DNA from: Blautia hominis
GTDB lineage: Bacteria > Bacillota > Clostridia > Lachnospirales > Lachnospiraceae
Assembly: GCA_002270465.1 (NCBI GenBank)
Contig: NQOF01000002.1
Location: 124,001 to 188,000 of the forward strand
Direction: 5' to 3'
DNA length: 64,000 nt
Both the position numbers and the translations under genes were made by a program. The notes beneath the pieces are model-generated. The model was not told the DNA's origin and ran no database searches. It saw nothing but the letters and a program-made list of their open reading frames with translations. Positions 42,717 to 51,749 of the stretch are shown here, one piece after another. The first letter of the stretch is position 1, and each line of letters opens with the position of its first letter.

Positions 42717-44591
42717 CTATGCTTCCACGTAAATGGCATCAAAGGCACAGTTGTCTTTGCAGGCACCGCACTTGATACACAATTCGTTGTCAATATGATA
42801 AGCTTGCTTGCGCACGCCGGTGATCGCTCCCACCGGACAGTTCTTCGCACATTTTCCGCAGCCTTTACAGAACTCCGGATTGATAAGGAAGCGGCGCATG
42901 GCAGTACAGCATTTGGCAGCACATTTGTGTTCCAGAATGTGCTCCTCGTACTCATTGCGGAAGGTTTTTAAGGTGCTGATGACAGGAAGCGGGGCACTCT
43001 TTCCGAGTCCGCACAGAGCCATATTCTTGACCATGGCTGCCAGCTCTTCCAGGGTATCCAGATCCTCGATGACTCCTTTTCCGTCTACGATACGTTCCAG
43101 GATCTCCAGCATACGTTTGGTCCCTTCACGGCAGGGAACACATTTTCCGCAGGATTCCCTCTGGGTAAAGCTCATGAAGAACCGGGCAACCTCAACCATA
43201 CAGGTGTTCTCGTCCATAACAACAAGTCCGCCGGAACCCATGATGGCATCGTATTTTTTAACACTGTCAAAGTCCAGACCCACATCCAGGTGCTCAGCCG
43301 TAAGACATCCGCCGGAGGGACCGCCAATCTGTACGGCTTTAAATTCTCCGCCGCCTTTGATGCCGCCGCCGATATCATAGATCATCTCACGCAGTGAGGT
43401 TCCCATGGGAACTTCGATCAGGCCTGTGTTCTCAATGGAACCGGTGATGGAGAATGTCTTTGTTCCGGGGCTTCCTTCTGTTCCTATGGTGCGGAACCAG
43501 TCAGCTCCTTTCATGACAATACCGGGAACATTGGCGAATGTTTCCACATTGTTCAGAACAGTAGGTTTGGCCCAAAGACCCTGGTCAACCGTTCTGGGGG
43601 GTTTTACACGGGGCATACCTCTGTCGCCCTCAATGGAAGCGGTCAGAGCGGAACCCTCGCCGCAGACAAAGGCACCGGCGCCCCGGTTGATATGCATATG
43701 GAAACAGAAATCCGTTCCGAGGATATTGTCTCCCAGCAGGCCCTTTTCCTCGGCCTGTGCCATGGCGTGTGTGAGCCTTTCTACAGAGAGCGGATATTCT
43801 GCACGCACATAGATATAACCGTCCTGTGCACTGACTGCGTAGGCGGCAATGGTCATTCCTTCGATGAGACGGTAGGGGTCACCTTCCATAACGCTTCCAT
43901 CCATGAACGCGCCCGGGTCACCCTCGTCGCCGTTACAGACAACATAGTGTTCCTTTACGTCTGTGTGGGCAGCCACCTGTTTCCATTTCTTTCCGGTAGG
44001 GAATCCGCCGCCGCCTCTTCCCCGCAGACCGGATTTGTCCACTTCGTCAATGACATCTCTCGGAGACATGTCAAAAAGGGCTTTTGACAGGGCGCTGTAG
44101 CCGCCGGAAGCTATGTACTCATCCAGGGATTCCGCGTCAAAGCGCCCGCAGTTTTCCAGTGTGATCCTGGTCTGTTTGGCAATGAAGGGGATATCGTCCG
44201 GTGTAGGGAAGGATTCTTCCCCTTTTTTGTAGAACAGGCGTTCCACAGGTTCCTTGTTCAGGACAGTACGTTTGAAGATTTCTTCGCAGTCATCCATCTG
44301 TACTTTTACATATTGATAATGCAGGGGTTCAATCCTCATCAGGGGGCCTAATTCACAGATACCCTGGCAGCCGGTCTTCACCACTCCGATGTGGGGGACA
44401 TGGCCTTCAAATTCTACGGAAACACCGGGCATGTCTTTGCAGAGCTCCTGCATTTTTTCATAGATTTTCTGTGAGCCGGTAGCGACACAGCCGGTTCCGG
44501 CGCAGATTAAGATACGGCATTCAAAAGAATCAATCTGTTTCTGGGCGGCCTCCTGCTCTTTTTTCAGAGCCTCTCTGTTTTCGATCATCAT
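42717..44591 (-). CDS. hydB: HydB, NuoF-like flavoprotein subunit of the hydrogenase complex
   Basis: 624 residues. The N-terminal part (about 25-115) is a thioredoxin-like [2Fe-2S] domain (ILICAGTGCVATGS). The NuoF core follows with the FMN/NADH site GLRGRGGGGFPTGKKW and NGDEGDPGAF. Then come a SLBB segment and the [4Fe-4S] domain SCGKCVPCREGTKRM. The C-terminus adds a two-cluster ferredoxin: CKGCGKCAKNCPVGA and CIKCGACKDNCAFDA. This is the standard bifurcating-HydB layout. It overlaps hydC by 4 bases (ATGA-like) and ends 12 bases before hydA. Confidence 0.95.
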   Translation of the reverse strand: MMIENREALKKEQEAAQKQIDSFECRILICAGTGCVATGSQKIYEKMQELCKDMPGVSVEFEGHVPHIGVVKTGCQGICELGPLMRIEPLHYQYVKVQMDDCEEIFKRTVLNKEPVERLFYKKGEESFPTPDDIPFIAKQTRITLENCGRFDAESLDEYIASGGYSALSKALFDMSPRDVIDEVDKSGLRGRGGGGFPTGKKWKQVAAHTDVKEHYVVCNGDEGDPGAFMDGSVMEGDPYRLIEGMTIAAYAVSAQDGYIYVRAEYPLSVERLTHAMAQAEEKGLLGDNILGTDFCFHMHINRGAGAFVCGEGSALTASIEGDRGMPRVKPPRTVDQGLWAKPTVLNNVETFANVPGIVMKGADWFRTIGTEGSPGTKTFSITGSIENTGLIEVPMGTSLREMIYDIGGGIKGGGEFKAVQIGGPSGGCLTAEHLDVGLDFDSVKKYDAIMGSGGLVVMDENTCMVEVARFFMSFTQRESCGKCVPCREGTKRMLEILERIVDGKGVIEDLDTLEELAAMVKNMALCGLGKSAPLPVISTLKTFRNEYEEHILEHKCAAKCCTAMRRFLINPEFCKGCGKCAKNCPVGAITGVRKQAYHIDNELCIKCGACKDNCAFDAIYVEA

Positions 44592-45067
44592 ACGCTATCA
44601 CCTCTCAATTCTGTGAGTAATTCCAATGCTTTTTCCGGCGTCATAGTCGGGTGTACTTCATTGTTCACGGTGAGTGTAGGAGCCAGCCCGCAGGCACCCA
44701 GGCAGGAAACAGTCTCCACAGTAAAAAGCATATCGTCTGTAGTGTGTTTCTTCTTGCTCAGGCCCAGCTCTTTTTGAAGGGCTTCCAGAATGGGCATGGA
44801 TTTGCGGACATGACAGGCAGTTCCGTCACAGACTTTGATGATGTACTTTCCTTTGGGTTCAAAGGAAAAGTTTTCGTAAAATGTGGCAACACTGTAAGCT
44901 TTGGCTTCTTTCACCCCAATTTCTTTTGCCACGTAGGTCAACAGTTCGCCTGGCAGATAACGGTATTCTGCCTGAATGTCCTGCATGATGGGAATCAGTG
45001 CACTTGGCTTGCGGCCATAATGGCTAATGATTTCGTCCGTCTTCTGGTAGTAGCTCTTGTCAAGCAT
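44588..45067 (-). CDS. hydC: HydC, NuoE-like [2Fe-2S] subunit
   Basis: 159 residues of the thioredoxin-like NuoE family. The N-terminal helical part (LIPIMQDIQAEYRYLP) is followed by ligands CDGTACHVRKS and SCLGACGLAPTL, a complete four-Cys set. AAAGGAGG precedes ATG 45067. It is the first gene of hydC-hydB-hydA. In related complexes it completes the NADH-side electron path. Confidence 0.95.
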   Translation of the reverse strand: MLDKSYYQKTDEIISHYGRKPSALIPIMQDIQAEYRYLPGELLTYVAKEIGVKEAKAYSVATFYENFSFEPKGKYIIKVCDGTACHVRKSMPILEALQKELGLSKKKHTTDDMLFTVETVSCLGACGLAPTLTVNNEVHPTMTPEKALELLTELRGDSV

Positions 45068-45187
45068 TCAGATACCTCCTTTAGATTTAATCATTCATGA
45101 CAATAGAGAGTGAATGTGCTCTCTACTGTATTACAGTACACTTCCGCATGTGCGTTTGGGTATTTTTGCACATATACCTGTCCCCTA

Positions 45188-45216
45188 ATTATATAATGTT
45201 AAGCGGAAATAAACAA
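45188..45216 (-). promoter_or_regulatory. Promoter of hydCBA
   Basis: On the minus strand TTGTTT (45216-45211), 17 bases, TATAAT (45193-45188). A perfect -10 and acceptable -35. A partial TTAACA word lies in the spacer, but a complete Rex palindrome is absent. Confidence 0.72.
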
Positions 45217-45394
45217 TAAATATTTTGAAAAAAACATAAAAATATACAAATTCATGAATGGTACCATAAAATTTGTATTTATACTTTCATGTACTGCTGT
45301 CTGCTCACGGTTTACGCAGGCCATCCTTCTTATACAGCAGCACTTTTCGGGCAGCATCTCCTTTAAAATTGTCTTCCGGAGCAGAGATCCGGTA

Positions 45395-45443
45395 TTGACT
45401 ATACTAACGATTGTTAGTATAATAAAAACTAACAATCGTTAGT
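45395..45443 (+). promoter_or_regulatory. TetR promoter with paired operators
   Basis: TTGACT (45395-45400), exactly 17 bases, TATAAT (45418-45423). ACTAACGATTGTTAGT (45403-45418) fills the spacer. Its exact reverse complement, ACTAACAATCGTTAGT (45428-45443), covers the start region. Each is a near-palindrome, and together they form a symmetrical double operator, 25 bases centre to centre. This is strong evidence of autorepression by the TetR protein encoded next. Confidence 0.9.
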
Positions 45444-45462
45444 TTGCGAGGAGGCAGGAGAG

Positions 45463-46059
45463 ATGACAACAAAAGACAAGATTTTAAAGGAGGCCTTTTA
45501 TCTGTTTTCAGAGCGGGGGTTTCATGCGGTTTCTGTCAGGGATATAGCCAGGGCTGTGGGGATCAAAGAGAGCTCTCTTTATAACCATTTCAAAAACAAG
45601 CAGGATATTTTTGACCGTATCGTGGATGTCCAGTGGGAGAATGCCAAGGCGTATTTCCGAGATAAGGAACTGCCCTTTGCCAAGGGCGATAACACAGAGA
45701 TGTTTGAGGAGCGGGATATGGACAGGCTTGTGGAGAAGGTATTGTCCGTGTTTGCTTTTTTCTTTGAGGATGAGGAGAATGTGAGGTTTAGGCGGCTTCT
45801 GATCTTAAGTCAATACGAAAACCCCAGGGCAAAGGGGATCTATATCCAATTCTACAGGGAGTATATGCTGGAGTTTCAAAGCAGTCTGTTTTTGAGCCTT
45901 ATGGATGCAGGGGTGCTGGAAAGAAGGGATCCGCGGATACTTGCACTGGAATTTTACGGGCCGGTTTTTTTACTGCTGCACACCTGCGAGGGTCTTAAGG
46001 AAGCGGGACCTGAATTTGAGAAACATTTGAGACAATTTATAAAAGTTTATGGAAAGTAG
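45463..46059 (+). CDS. TetR/AcrR-family transcriptional regulator
   Basis: 198 residues. The N-terminal HTH (about 8-52) contains FSERGFHAVSVRDIARAVG and KESSLYNHFKNKQDIFDRI. The helical ligand domain fills the rest and is of normal length. GAGGAGG precedes ATG 45463. It should bind the twin ACTAAC operators just upstream. The next gene is a flavodoxin that begins 10 bases after the stop, so both are repressed together. The inducer is unknown. Confidence 0.94.
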   Translation: MTTKDKILKEAFYLFSERGFHAVSVRDIARAVGIKESSLYNHFKNKQDIFDRIVDVQWENAKAYFRDKELPFAKGDNTEMFEERDMDRLVEKVLSVFAFFFEDEENVRFRRLLILSQYENPRAKGIYIQFYREYMLEFQSSLFLSLMDAGVLERRDPRILALEFYGPVFLLLHTCEGLKEAGPEFEKHLRQFIKVYGK

Positions 46060-46069
46060 AGGATAAAAA

Positions 46070-46594
46070 ATGAATATATTAGTGGTTTACAGTTCAAAGA
46101 CAGGATTTACAGAGCGATATGCGGGCTGGATTGGGGAAAGGATACCCTGCACCTGTGTGAAAGCAAAGGAAGCGGAAGAAATAGATATTGAAAAGTATGA
46201 CGTGATCCTATATGGCGGAGGTTTTTACGGAGGGCAGATCCAGGGGATCGCATGGCTGAAAAATAGGATTCCCCGGTTGCAGGGGAAGAGGATGGCGGTT
46301 TTTGCCACAGGTGCCACCCCGGAGGACTCCCCGGAGGTTGAAAAGGCGTTTGCTCAAAACTTAACAGAGGAGGAGCAAAAGGCAATTCCCTGTTTTTATC
46401 TGCAGAGCGGACTAAATTATGAAAAAATGGATTGGAAACTCCGGATGATGATGAAGCTTTTCTCAAAGATGATGGAAAAGAAGAAGGATAAAACCGAACA
46501 GGAAAAAATGATGGCAGCCTGTCTGAAAAATTCTTTTGACGTGGCGGATAAAAATAACCTGGAACCGCTGCTCCATTGGATCATGGAACAGTAA
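46070..46594 (+). CDS. Flavodoxin-domain protein
   Basis: 174 residues. The FMN phosphate loop is VVYSSKTGFTERYAGWI (about 5-21) and the aromatic isoalloxazine-flanking regions are LYGGGFYGGQIQGI and FATGATPED. The C-terminal third is helical and charged (KKKDKTEQEKMMAACLK), longer than in small flavodoxins and similar to the Flavodoxin_5/HemG-like group. It is in an operon with the TetR regulator, so it is probably induced by the ligand of that regulator. It may supply electrons to an unidentified reductase. Confidence 0.85.
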   Translation: MNILVVYSSKTGFTERYAGWIGERIPCTCVKAKEAEEIDIEKYDVILYGGGFYGGQIQGIAWLKNRIPRLQGKRMAVFATGATPEDSPEVEKAFAQNLTEEEQKAIPCFYLQSGLNYEKMDWKLRMMMKLFSKMMEKKKDKTEQEKMMAACLKNSFDVADKNNLEPLLHWIMEQ

Positions 46595-46682
46595 AGCAAA
46601 GGGGGACAGAGCAGGCTGTGGGACACAGAGCAAACCGTAACCAAAGCATTGAGATGGCATGGCTGAAACACAGGTGTTTTCA

Positions 46683-46712
46683 TTGACAAAGAAGAACTGC
46701 CTGTGCTAGTAT
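46683..46712 (+). promoter_or_regulatory. guaB promoter
   Basis: TTGACA (46683-46688), an 18-base spacer, TAGTAT (46707-46712), then a leader of about 40 bases to the guaB start. Confidence 0.65.
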
Positions 46713-46756
46713 CAAACAAAACCAGAAACGTATTGAATACGAAAAGGAGAATTGAC

Positions 46757-48250
46757 ATGGCATTTTATTATGAGGAGCCGTCCAGAACATTTAGCGAGTA
46801 CCTTTTGATCCCGGGTTATTCATCCACGCATTGCGTACCGTCCCAGGTGAATCTGAAAACCCCTTTGGTCAAATTCAGAAAAGGGGAGGACCCGGCGCTG
46901 TCTATTAACATTCCTATGGTTTCTGCAGTGATGCAGTCTGTTTCAGATGATAATCTGGCGGTGGCCCTTGCGCAGGAAGGCGGGCTTTCCTTTATCTATG
47001 GTTCCCAGCCGGTGGAAAAACAGGCGGAGATGGTGAAAAAAGTGAAACGGTACCGTGCCGGATTTGTGGTGAGCGATTCCAATGTGTCTCCTGAAATGAC
47101 CCTTCAGGATGTTCTTCGTCTGACAGAGCAGACAGGCCATTCCACCATTGCGGTGACAGAGGACGGCGGACCCGGCGGGAAACTGCTTGGTATTGTCACC
47201 AACAAGGATTACCGGGTAAGCCGCATGGACCTTGATCTAAAAGTAAAAGAATTCATGACAAAACTGGACGACCTTGTATACGCAGAGGAGGAGACGACTC
47301 TGAAGGAAGCAAATGACATTATCTGGGAACACAAAATAAATTGTCTGCCTCTGGTGAACAAGAACCGGGAACTGGTGTACCTGGTCTTCAGAAAGGATTA
47401 TGATACTCATAAAAAGAATGAAAATGAGCTGATAGACAGTCACAAACGCTATATGGTAGGGGCAGGGATCAACACCAGGGATTATGAAACCCGTGTTCCG
47501 GCTCTGATAAATGCAGGTGCGGATGTGCTCTGTATTGACAGCTCTGAAGGCTTTTCGGAGTGGCAGAAGATCACCATTGACTATATCAGAAAAAACTATG
47601 GGAATGATGTAAAGGTAGGAGCCGGAAATGTGGTGGATGCGGAAGGCTTCCGTTTTCTTGCCGATGCAGGTGCTGATTTTGTAAAAGTGGGGATCGGCGG
47701 CGGCGCGATCTGTATTACCCGGGAGCAGAAAGGCATCGGAAGAGGCCAGGCAACTGCAGTGATCGAGGTGGCAAAGGCCAGAGATGAATATTTTGAGGAG
47801 ACGGGGATTTATATTCCTATCTGTTCTGACGGAGGCATTGTGCACGATTATCACATTACCCTGGCATTGGCCATGGGCGCTGACTTTATCATGCTTGGAA
47901 GATATTTTGCCAGATTTGATGAGAGCCCTACGAAAAAAGTCAATATCAACGGAAGTTATATGAAGGAATACTGGGGTGAGGGCAGCGCCAGAGCCAGGAA
48001 CTGGCAGCGGTATGATATAGGAGGAGAGAAAAAGCTTTCTTTTGAGGAAGGCGTGGACTCCCTGGTGCCTTATGCGGGAAGTTTAAAGGATAATGTGAGC
48101 CTGACGCTGAGCAAGGTGCGTTCCACCATGTGCAACTGCGGCGCGCTTACGATTCCGGAACTGCAGGAAAAGGCTAAAATAACGCTGGTATCCTCTACAA
48201 GCATTGTGGAAGGCGGCGCGCATGATGTTATGCTGCGTGACCAAAGATAA
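46757..48250 (+). CDS. guaB: IMP dehydrogenase
   Basis: Converts IMP to XMP with NAD+, the committed step of GMP synthesis. 497 aa after choosing ATG 46757 (AAAGGAG upstream) over 46703. Two CBS domains (about 110-225) lie between the barrel halves ([34 protein letters not shown]). The catalytic Cys is in [18 protein letters not shown], and the [10 protein letters not shown] and [12 protein letters not shown] regions are intact. The insertion and YxxEGS-like end ([11 protein letters not shown]) resemble the clade found in Firmicutes. Confidence 0.96.
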   Translation: MAFYYEEPSRTFSEYLLIPGYSSTHCVPSQVNLKTPLVKFRKGEDPALSINIPMVSAVMQSVSDDNLAVALAQEGGLSFIYGSQPVEKQAEMVKKVKRYRAGFVVSDSNVSPEMTLQDVLRLTEQTGHSTIAVTEDGGPGGKLLGIVTNKDYRVSRMDLDLKVKEFMTKLDDLVYAEEETTLKEANDIIWEHKINCLPLVNKNRELVYLVFRKDYDTHKKNENELIDSHKRYMVGAGINTRDYETRVPALINAGADVLCIDSSEGFSEWQKITIDYIRKNYGNDVKVGAGNVVDAEGFRFLADAGADFVKVGIGGGAICITREQKGIGRGQATAVIEVAKARDEYFEETGIYIPICSDGGIVHDYHITLALAMGADFIMLGRYFARFDESPTKKVNINGSYMKEYWGEGSARARNWQRYDIGGEKKLSFEEGVDSLVPYAGSLKDNVSLTLSKVRSTMCNCGALTIPELQEKAKITLVSSTSIVEGGAHDVMLRDQR

Positions 48251-48366
48251 GGGTGTATGAACAGCTGCCCGCAGCCGGCAGCAAAATTGTACAGACGGAC
48301 CCGTTTTCATCCAAGGTTTACTTTTTAACGCTTTAATGATAAAATGTAACAAAAGGAGGGTGTTTT

Positions 48367-51300
48367 ATGTCTGACAAATTATATGAATTGATGGATTGGC
48401 CTGAAATAGAGGCTATTGTATATTCCGAGGAAAGTGAACCGCGCCGCATTCTGGGGCCACGTGTGACAAAGGACGGCATCCTGATTCAGTGTTTTTTACC
48501 CGGTGCTGTGCAGGCGAAAATCCTGCTTACAAAAGAGAAACAAACGTATGATATGGTGATGGAAGATGAAGCTGGTTTTTTCGCTGTTCTGATTCCGGGA
48601 AATAAAATACCGAAATATAAAGTGGAAATGCAGGACGGGGAAGGAAATAAAAAGCAGTTCTATGACCCCTATGCCTTTGAAACGAAAATCAGCCTGGATG
48701 AGGAACAGCAGTTCTGCGCAGGTATCTGTTATGAAATTTATGAGAAACTGGGCGCGCATACCATGACCATAAATGGGGTATCCGGTGTGTATTTTGCAGT
48801 CTGGGCACCCAATGCCCTTCGTGTTTCCGTGGTTGGTGATTTTAACCATTGGGACGGCAGGATCCATCAGATGAACCGTCTGGCTGTATCCGGGATTTTT
48901 GAATTATTTATACCCGGGATCAAACCGGGCGCCCTGTACAAATATGAGCTCAAGGCAAAGGGCTCCCTTGTTTACTTAAAAGCAGACCCCTACGGAAACC
49001 AGGCGGAGCTGCGCCCGAAAACAGCTTCTATCGTGGCGGATCTGAACCATTACCAGTGGCAGGATGACCAGTGGATGAAGGACAGAAAACATATCAATGA
49101 CGAGAAAAAGCCCATGCTGGTCTATGAGATGCATTTAGGCTCCTGGATAAAACCGGAGGAAGAGGGTAAACTGTTCTGTAATTACCGGGATATTGCTCCG
49201 AAGCTTGCAGAATATTTAAAAGATATGGGGTACACACACGTAGAGCTTATGCCGGTTATGGAGCATCCCTATGATGCTTCCTGGGGATATCAGGTGACCG
49301 GGTATTATGCGCCTACCAGCAGATACGGAACCTGTGAGGACTTCATGTATTTTATGGATTATCTGCACCGGCAGGGGATTGGTGTGATCCTCGACTGGGT
49401 GCCTGCGCATTTCCCGAAGGATACACCGGGGCTTCCAAATTTTGACGGTACCTGTCTGTATGAGCATCTGGACCCAAGGCAGGGGATGCATCCTCATTGG
49501 GGAACATTGATCTACAATTACGGAAGACCGCAGGTGAGAAACTTCCTTATTTCCAATGCACTTTTCTGGGTAGAGAAGTTTCATGCAGATGGCATCCGTA
49601 TGGATGCGGTTGCTTCCATGCTTTATCTGGACTACGGAAAGAATGACGGGGAGTGGGTTCCAAACATCTATGGAGGCAACGAGAATCTGGAGGCAATCGA
49701 ATTTCTGAAGCATCTCAATTCCATTTTTAAGAAAAGACATCCGGACGCGCTTCTGATCGCGGAGGAGTCTACTGCCTGGCCGAAGATTACCGGCAGTATT
49801 GAGGACGAGGGCCTGGGCTTTGATATGAAGTGGAATATGGGCTGGATGAATGACTTTATTGACTATATGAAAAAAGATCCGCTGTTTCGCGGAGGTGCTC
49901 ACGATGAACTGACATTCAGCATGGTTTATGCGTACAGTGAAAAGTTCCTTTTAAGTCTGTCCCATGATGAGGTGGTACATTTAAAAGGCTCTTTACTTAT
50001 GAAGATGCCGGGGGACAAGGCGGAGAAGTTCGCAAATTTGCGTGCAGCATATGGCTTTATGGCAGTACATCCCGGCAAGAAGCTGTTGTTCATGGGACAG
50101 GAATTTGCCCAGGAGAGAGAGTGGTCTGAGGAGAGAAGCCTTGACTGGGATCTTCTGGAACAGTCCCAACACCAGCAGTTTAAAAACTATGTGAAAGCGC
50201 TCTGGAATTTCTACAAAGGCCATCCGGCTCTGTTTGAACTGGATTATGACACGGAAGGGTTTGAGTGGATCAACCACATGGAATCCGAGAAAAACATGCT
50301 GACATTTATCAGGAAAACGAAAAAGAAAGAGGAGCAGCTGGTGATCGTGTGCAACTTCTCGTCTCTGGCATATGAAAAATACCAGATGGGAGTTCCGTAT
50401 CCCGGTAAATACAAAGAAATCTTTAACAGTGATGCCGTGGAATTTGGCGGAACCGGCGTGAGAAATGCCAGGGTGAAATCCTCCAAACGGGCAGAATGCG
50501 ATGAAAGAAAGAATTCCATCGTGATAGATGTTGCGCCGTTTTCTGTACAGATCTTCTCCTTTACAAAAGAGGAGAGAAAGACAACCGCTAAGGCATCTTC
50601 CGGGAAAGCTGTGAAAGATACGGCGTCTGTGAAAGCACCTGCAAAGAGGAAAGCTAAGACGACAGCAAAGAATGCCGAGATCAAGGGAAAGTCCGGAGTA
50701 TCAAAAGTCCGTGTAGAGCTGGAAAAGAAAATTGAAGAGGAGCGGAAAAAAGAGCTGGAGCAGCAGGCGTTGCAAATAGCTGCGGCAGGGAAAACTGCAG
50801 AAAAGGCAGGCTCCGGGAAAGCTGAGGCAGAGACGGCAGACACCCAAATTGTTGCAAAGGCGGAGACCGGGAAAACAGCATCAGGGACAAAAGCTAAAAA
50901 TTCAGCCAAATCGAAAGCTACAGCAGATCCGGATGCAAAAAAGCTGTCCGCAAAGCCGAAAGCTGAGAAAATACAGGAAGAACCGGATGCAAAAAAGATA
51001 GCCGCTAAACCGGAATCTGAGAAAATAGAGGCAAAACCGGATGCGAAAAAGATAGCCGCAAAGCCGGATGCCGAGAAGATAGAGGCAAAACCGGATGCGA
51101 AAAAGATAGCCGCAAAACCGGAATCTGAGAAAATAGAGGCAAAACCGGATGCAAAAAAGATAGCCGCTAAACCGGAAGCTGAGAAGATAGCCGCAAAGCC
51201 GGATGCGAAAAAGATAGCTGCAAAGCCGGAATCTGAGAAGATAGAGGCAAAGCCGGATGCGAAAAAGATAGCTGCAAAGCCGGAATCTGAGAAGATAGCC

Positions 51301-51738
51301 GCAAAGCCGGATGCGAAAAAGATAGCCGCAAAGCCGGAAGCTGAGAAGATAGCCGCTAAACCGGAAGCTGAGAAGATAGAAGCAAAGCCAGAGGCAAAAA
51401 AGATAGCCGCTAAACCGGAAGCTGGGAAGATAGAGGCAAAACCAGAAGCGAAAACGATAGCTGCAACAGCAGAGGCGGAGATTACGGAAGCAACGCCAGC
51501 TGCGAAAGAGACAGCTGCAAAACCGGAGGCTGAGAAGACTGAGGCAAAACCGGAAGCTGTGCAGGCGGAAGAAGACAAGCAGTCTGTAAGTCCTGCAGTG
51601 GAAAAGGCAGAGAAGGTTTCTGCGGCAGCAGCGAAAGCAGAAGAGACAAAAACAGCGGAGACAGGAAAGGCCGGTACACAGACCGTCCGGACAACCTCCA
51701 AAAAGAAAACAACGAGAAAGACAACCAAGAAAAAATAA
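48367..51738 (+). CDS. glgB: Glycogen branching enzyme with a long Lys/Pro/Ala repeat tail
   Basis: 1123 residues, about 430 more than usual. The N-terminal region has a branching-enzyme CBM48-like module (about 140-235). The GH13 catalytic domain follows, with HPYDASWGYQVTGYYAPTSR, catalytic Asp413 in GIRMDAVASMLYL, the Glu motif LIAEESTAW (about 463-471) and LSLSHDEVVH. The C-terminal beta domain ends near 740 (VQIFSFTKEE). Residues about 745-860 are low complexity. Residues 863-1060 are 22 units of a 9-residue repeat, and the end is basic (SKKKTTRKTTKKK). The catalytic half appears intact. The tail is not part of any known branching-enzyme fold. Confidence 0.93.
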   Translation: MSDKLYELMDWPEIEAIVYSEESEPRRILGPRVTKDGILIQCFLPGAVQAKILLTKEKQTYDMVMEDEAGFFAVLIPGNKIPKYKVEMQDGEGNKKQFYDPYAFETKISLDEEQQFCAGICYEIYEKLGAHTMTINGVSGVYFAVWAPNALRVSVVGDFNHWDGRIHQMNRLAVSGIFELFIPGIKPGALYKYELKAKGSLVYLKADPYGNQAELRPKTASIVADLNHYQWQDDQWMKDRKHINDEKKPMLVYEMHLGSWIKPEEEGKLFCNYRDIAPKLAEYLKDMGYTHVELMPVMEHPYDASWGYQVTGYYAPTSRYGTCEDFMYFMDYLHRQGIGVILDWVPAHFPKDTPGLPNFDGTCLYEHLDPRQGMHPHWGTLIYNYGRPQVRNFLISNALFWVEKFHADGIRMDAVASMLYLDYGKNDGEWVPNIYGGNENLEAIEFLKHLNSIFKKRHPDALLIAEESTAWPKITGSIEDEGLGFDMKWNMGWMNDFIDYMKKDPLFRGGAHDELTFSMVYAYSEKFLLSLSHDEVVHLKGSLLMKMPGDKAEKFANLRAAYGFMAVHPGKKLLFMGQEFAQEREWSEERSLDWDLLEQSQHQQFKNYVKALWNFYKGHPALFELDYDTEGFEWINHMESEKNMLTFIRKTKKKEEQLVIVCNFSSLAYEKYQMGVPYPGKYKEIFNSDAVEFGGTGVRNARVKSSKRAECDERKNSIVIDVAPFSVQIFSFTKEERKTTAKASSGKAVKDTASVKAPAKRKAKTTAKNAEIKGKSGVSKVRVELEKKIEEERKKELEQQALQIAAAGKTAEKAGSGKAEAETADTQIVAKAETGKTASGTKAKNSAKSKATADPDAKKLSAKPKAEKIQEEPDAKKIAAKPESEKIEAKPDAKKIAAKPDAEKIEAKPDAKKIAAKPESEKIEAKPDAKKIAAKPEAEKIAAKPDAKKIAAKPESEKIEAKPDAKKIAAKPESEKIAAKPDAKKIAAKPEAEKIAAKPEAEKIEAKPEAKKIAAKPEAGKIEAKPEAKTIAATAEAEITEATPAAKETAAKPEAEKTEAKPEAVQAEEDKQSVSPAVEKAEKVSAAAAKAEETKTAETGKAGTQTVRTTSKKKTTRKTTKKK
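50953..51546 (+). repeat. 22 tandem 27-bp coding repeats in the glgB tail
   Basis: In-frame 27-base units encode KP[DE][AS][KE]KI[AE]A, alternating between KPDAKKIAA and KPESEKIEA types. Units are nearly identical at the 5' half and diverge toward the 3' end. The whole run lies inside an open frame and has no spacers. Such tracts change length readily by slippage. Confidence 0.93.
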
Positions 51739-51749
51739 GGATGAACTAA

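Larger units (their letters stand above)
45068..45462. other. Divergent regulatory region between hydCBA and the TetR gene
   Basis: About 395 bases without a gene. The left part is the hyd operon leader of about 115 bases and includes the small palindrome TACTGTATTACAGTA at about 45125-45139. Its promoter lies at 45188-45216. The middle has an open stretch that encodes nothing I recognise. The right end holds the TetR promoter and two operators (45395-45443). Confidence 0.7.

Noticed and set aside
45188-45216. Rex binding site in the hydCBA promoter
   Set aside because: Half-sites TTGTT and TTAACA occur, but the spacing (7 instead of 4) and mismatches do not fit the palindrome TTGTTAANNNNTTAACAA.
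50953-51546. CRISPR-like array of 27-bp repeats
   Set aside because: The units are contiguous and in frame inside a gene, without unique spacers.
50244-51728. Long minus-strand frame of 494 codons rich in Ser/Ala/Phe
   Set aside because: It is the mirror of the repeat tail in glgB. The repeated codons leave the other strand open. It has no ribosome site or family motif.
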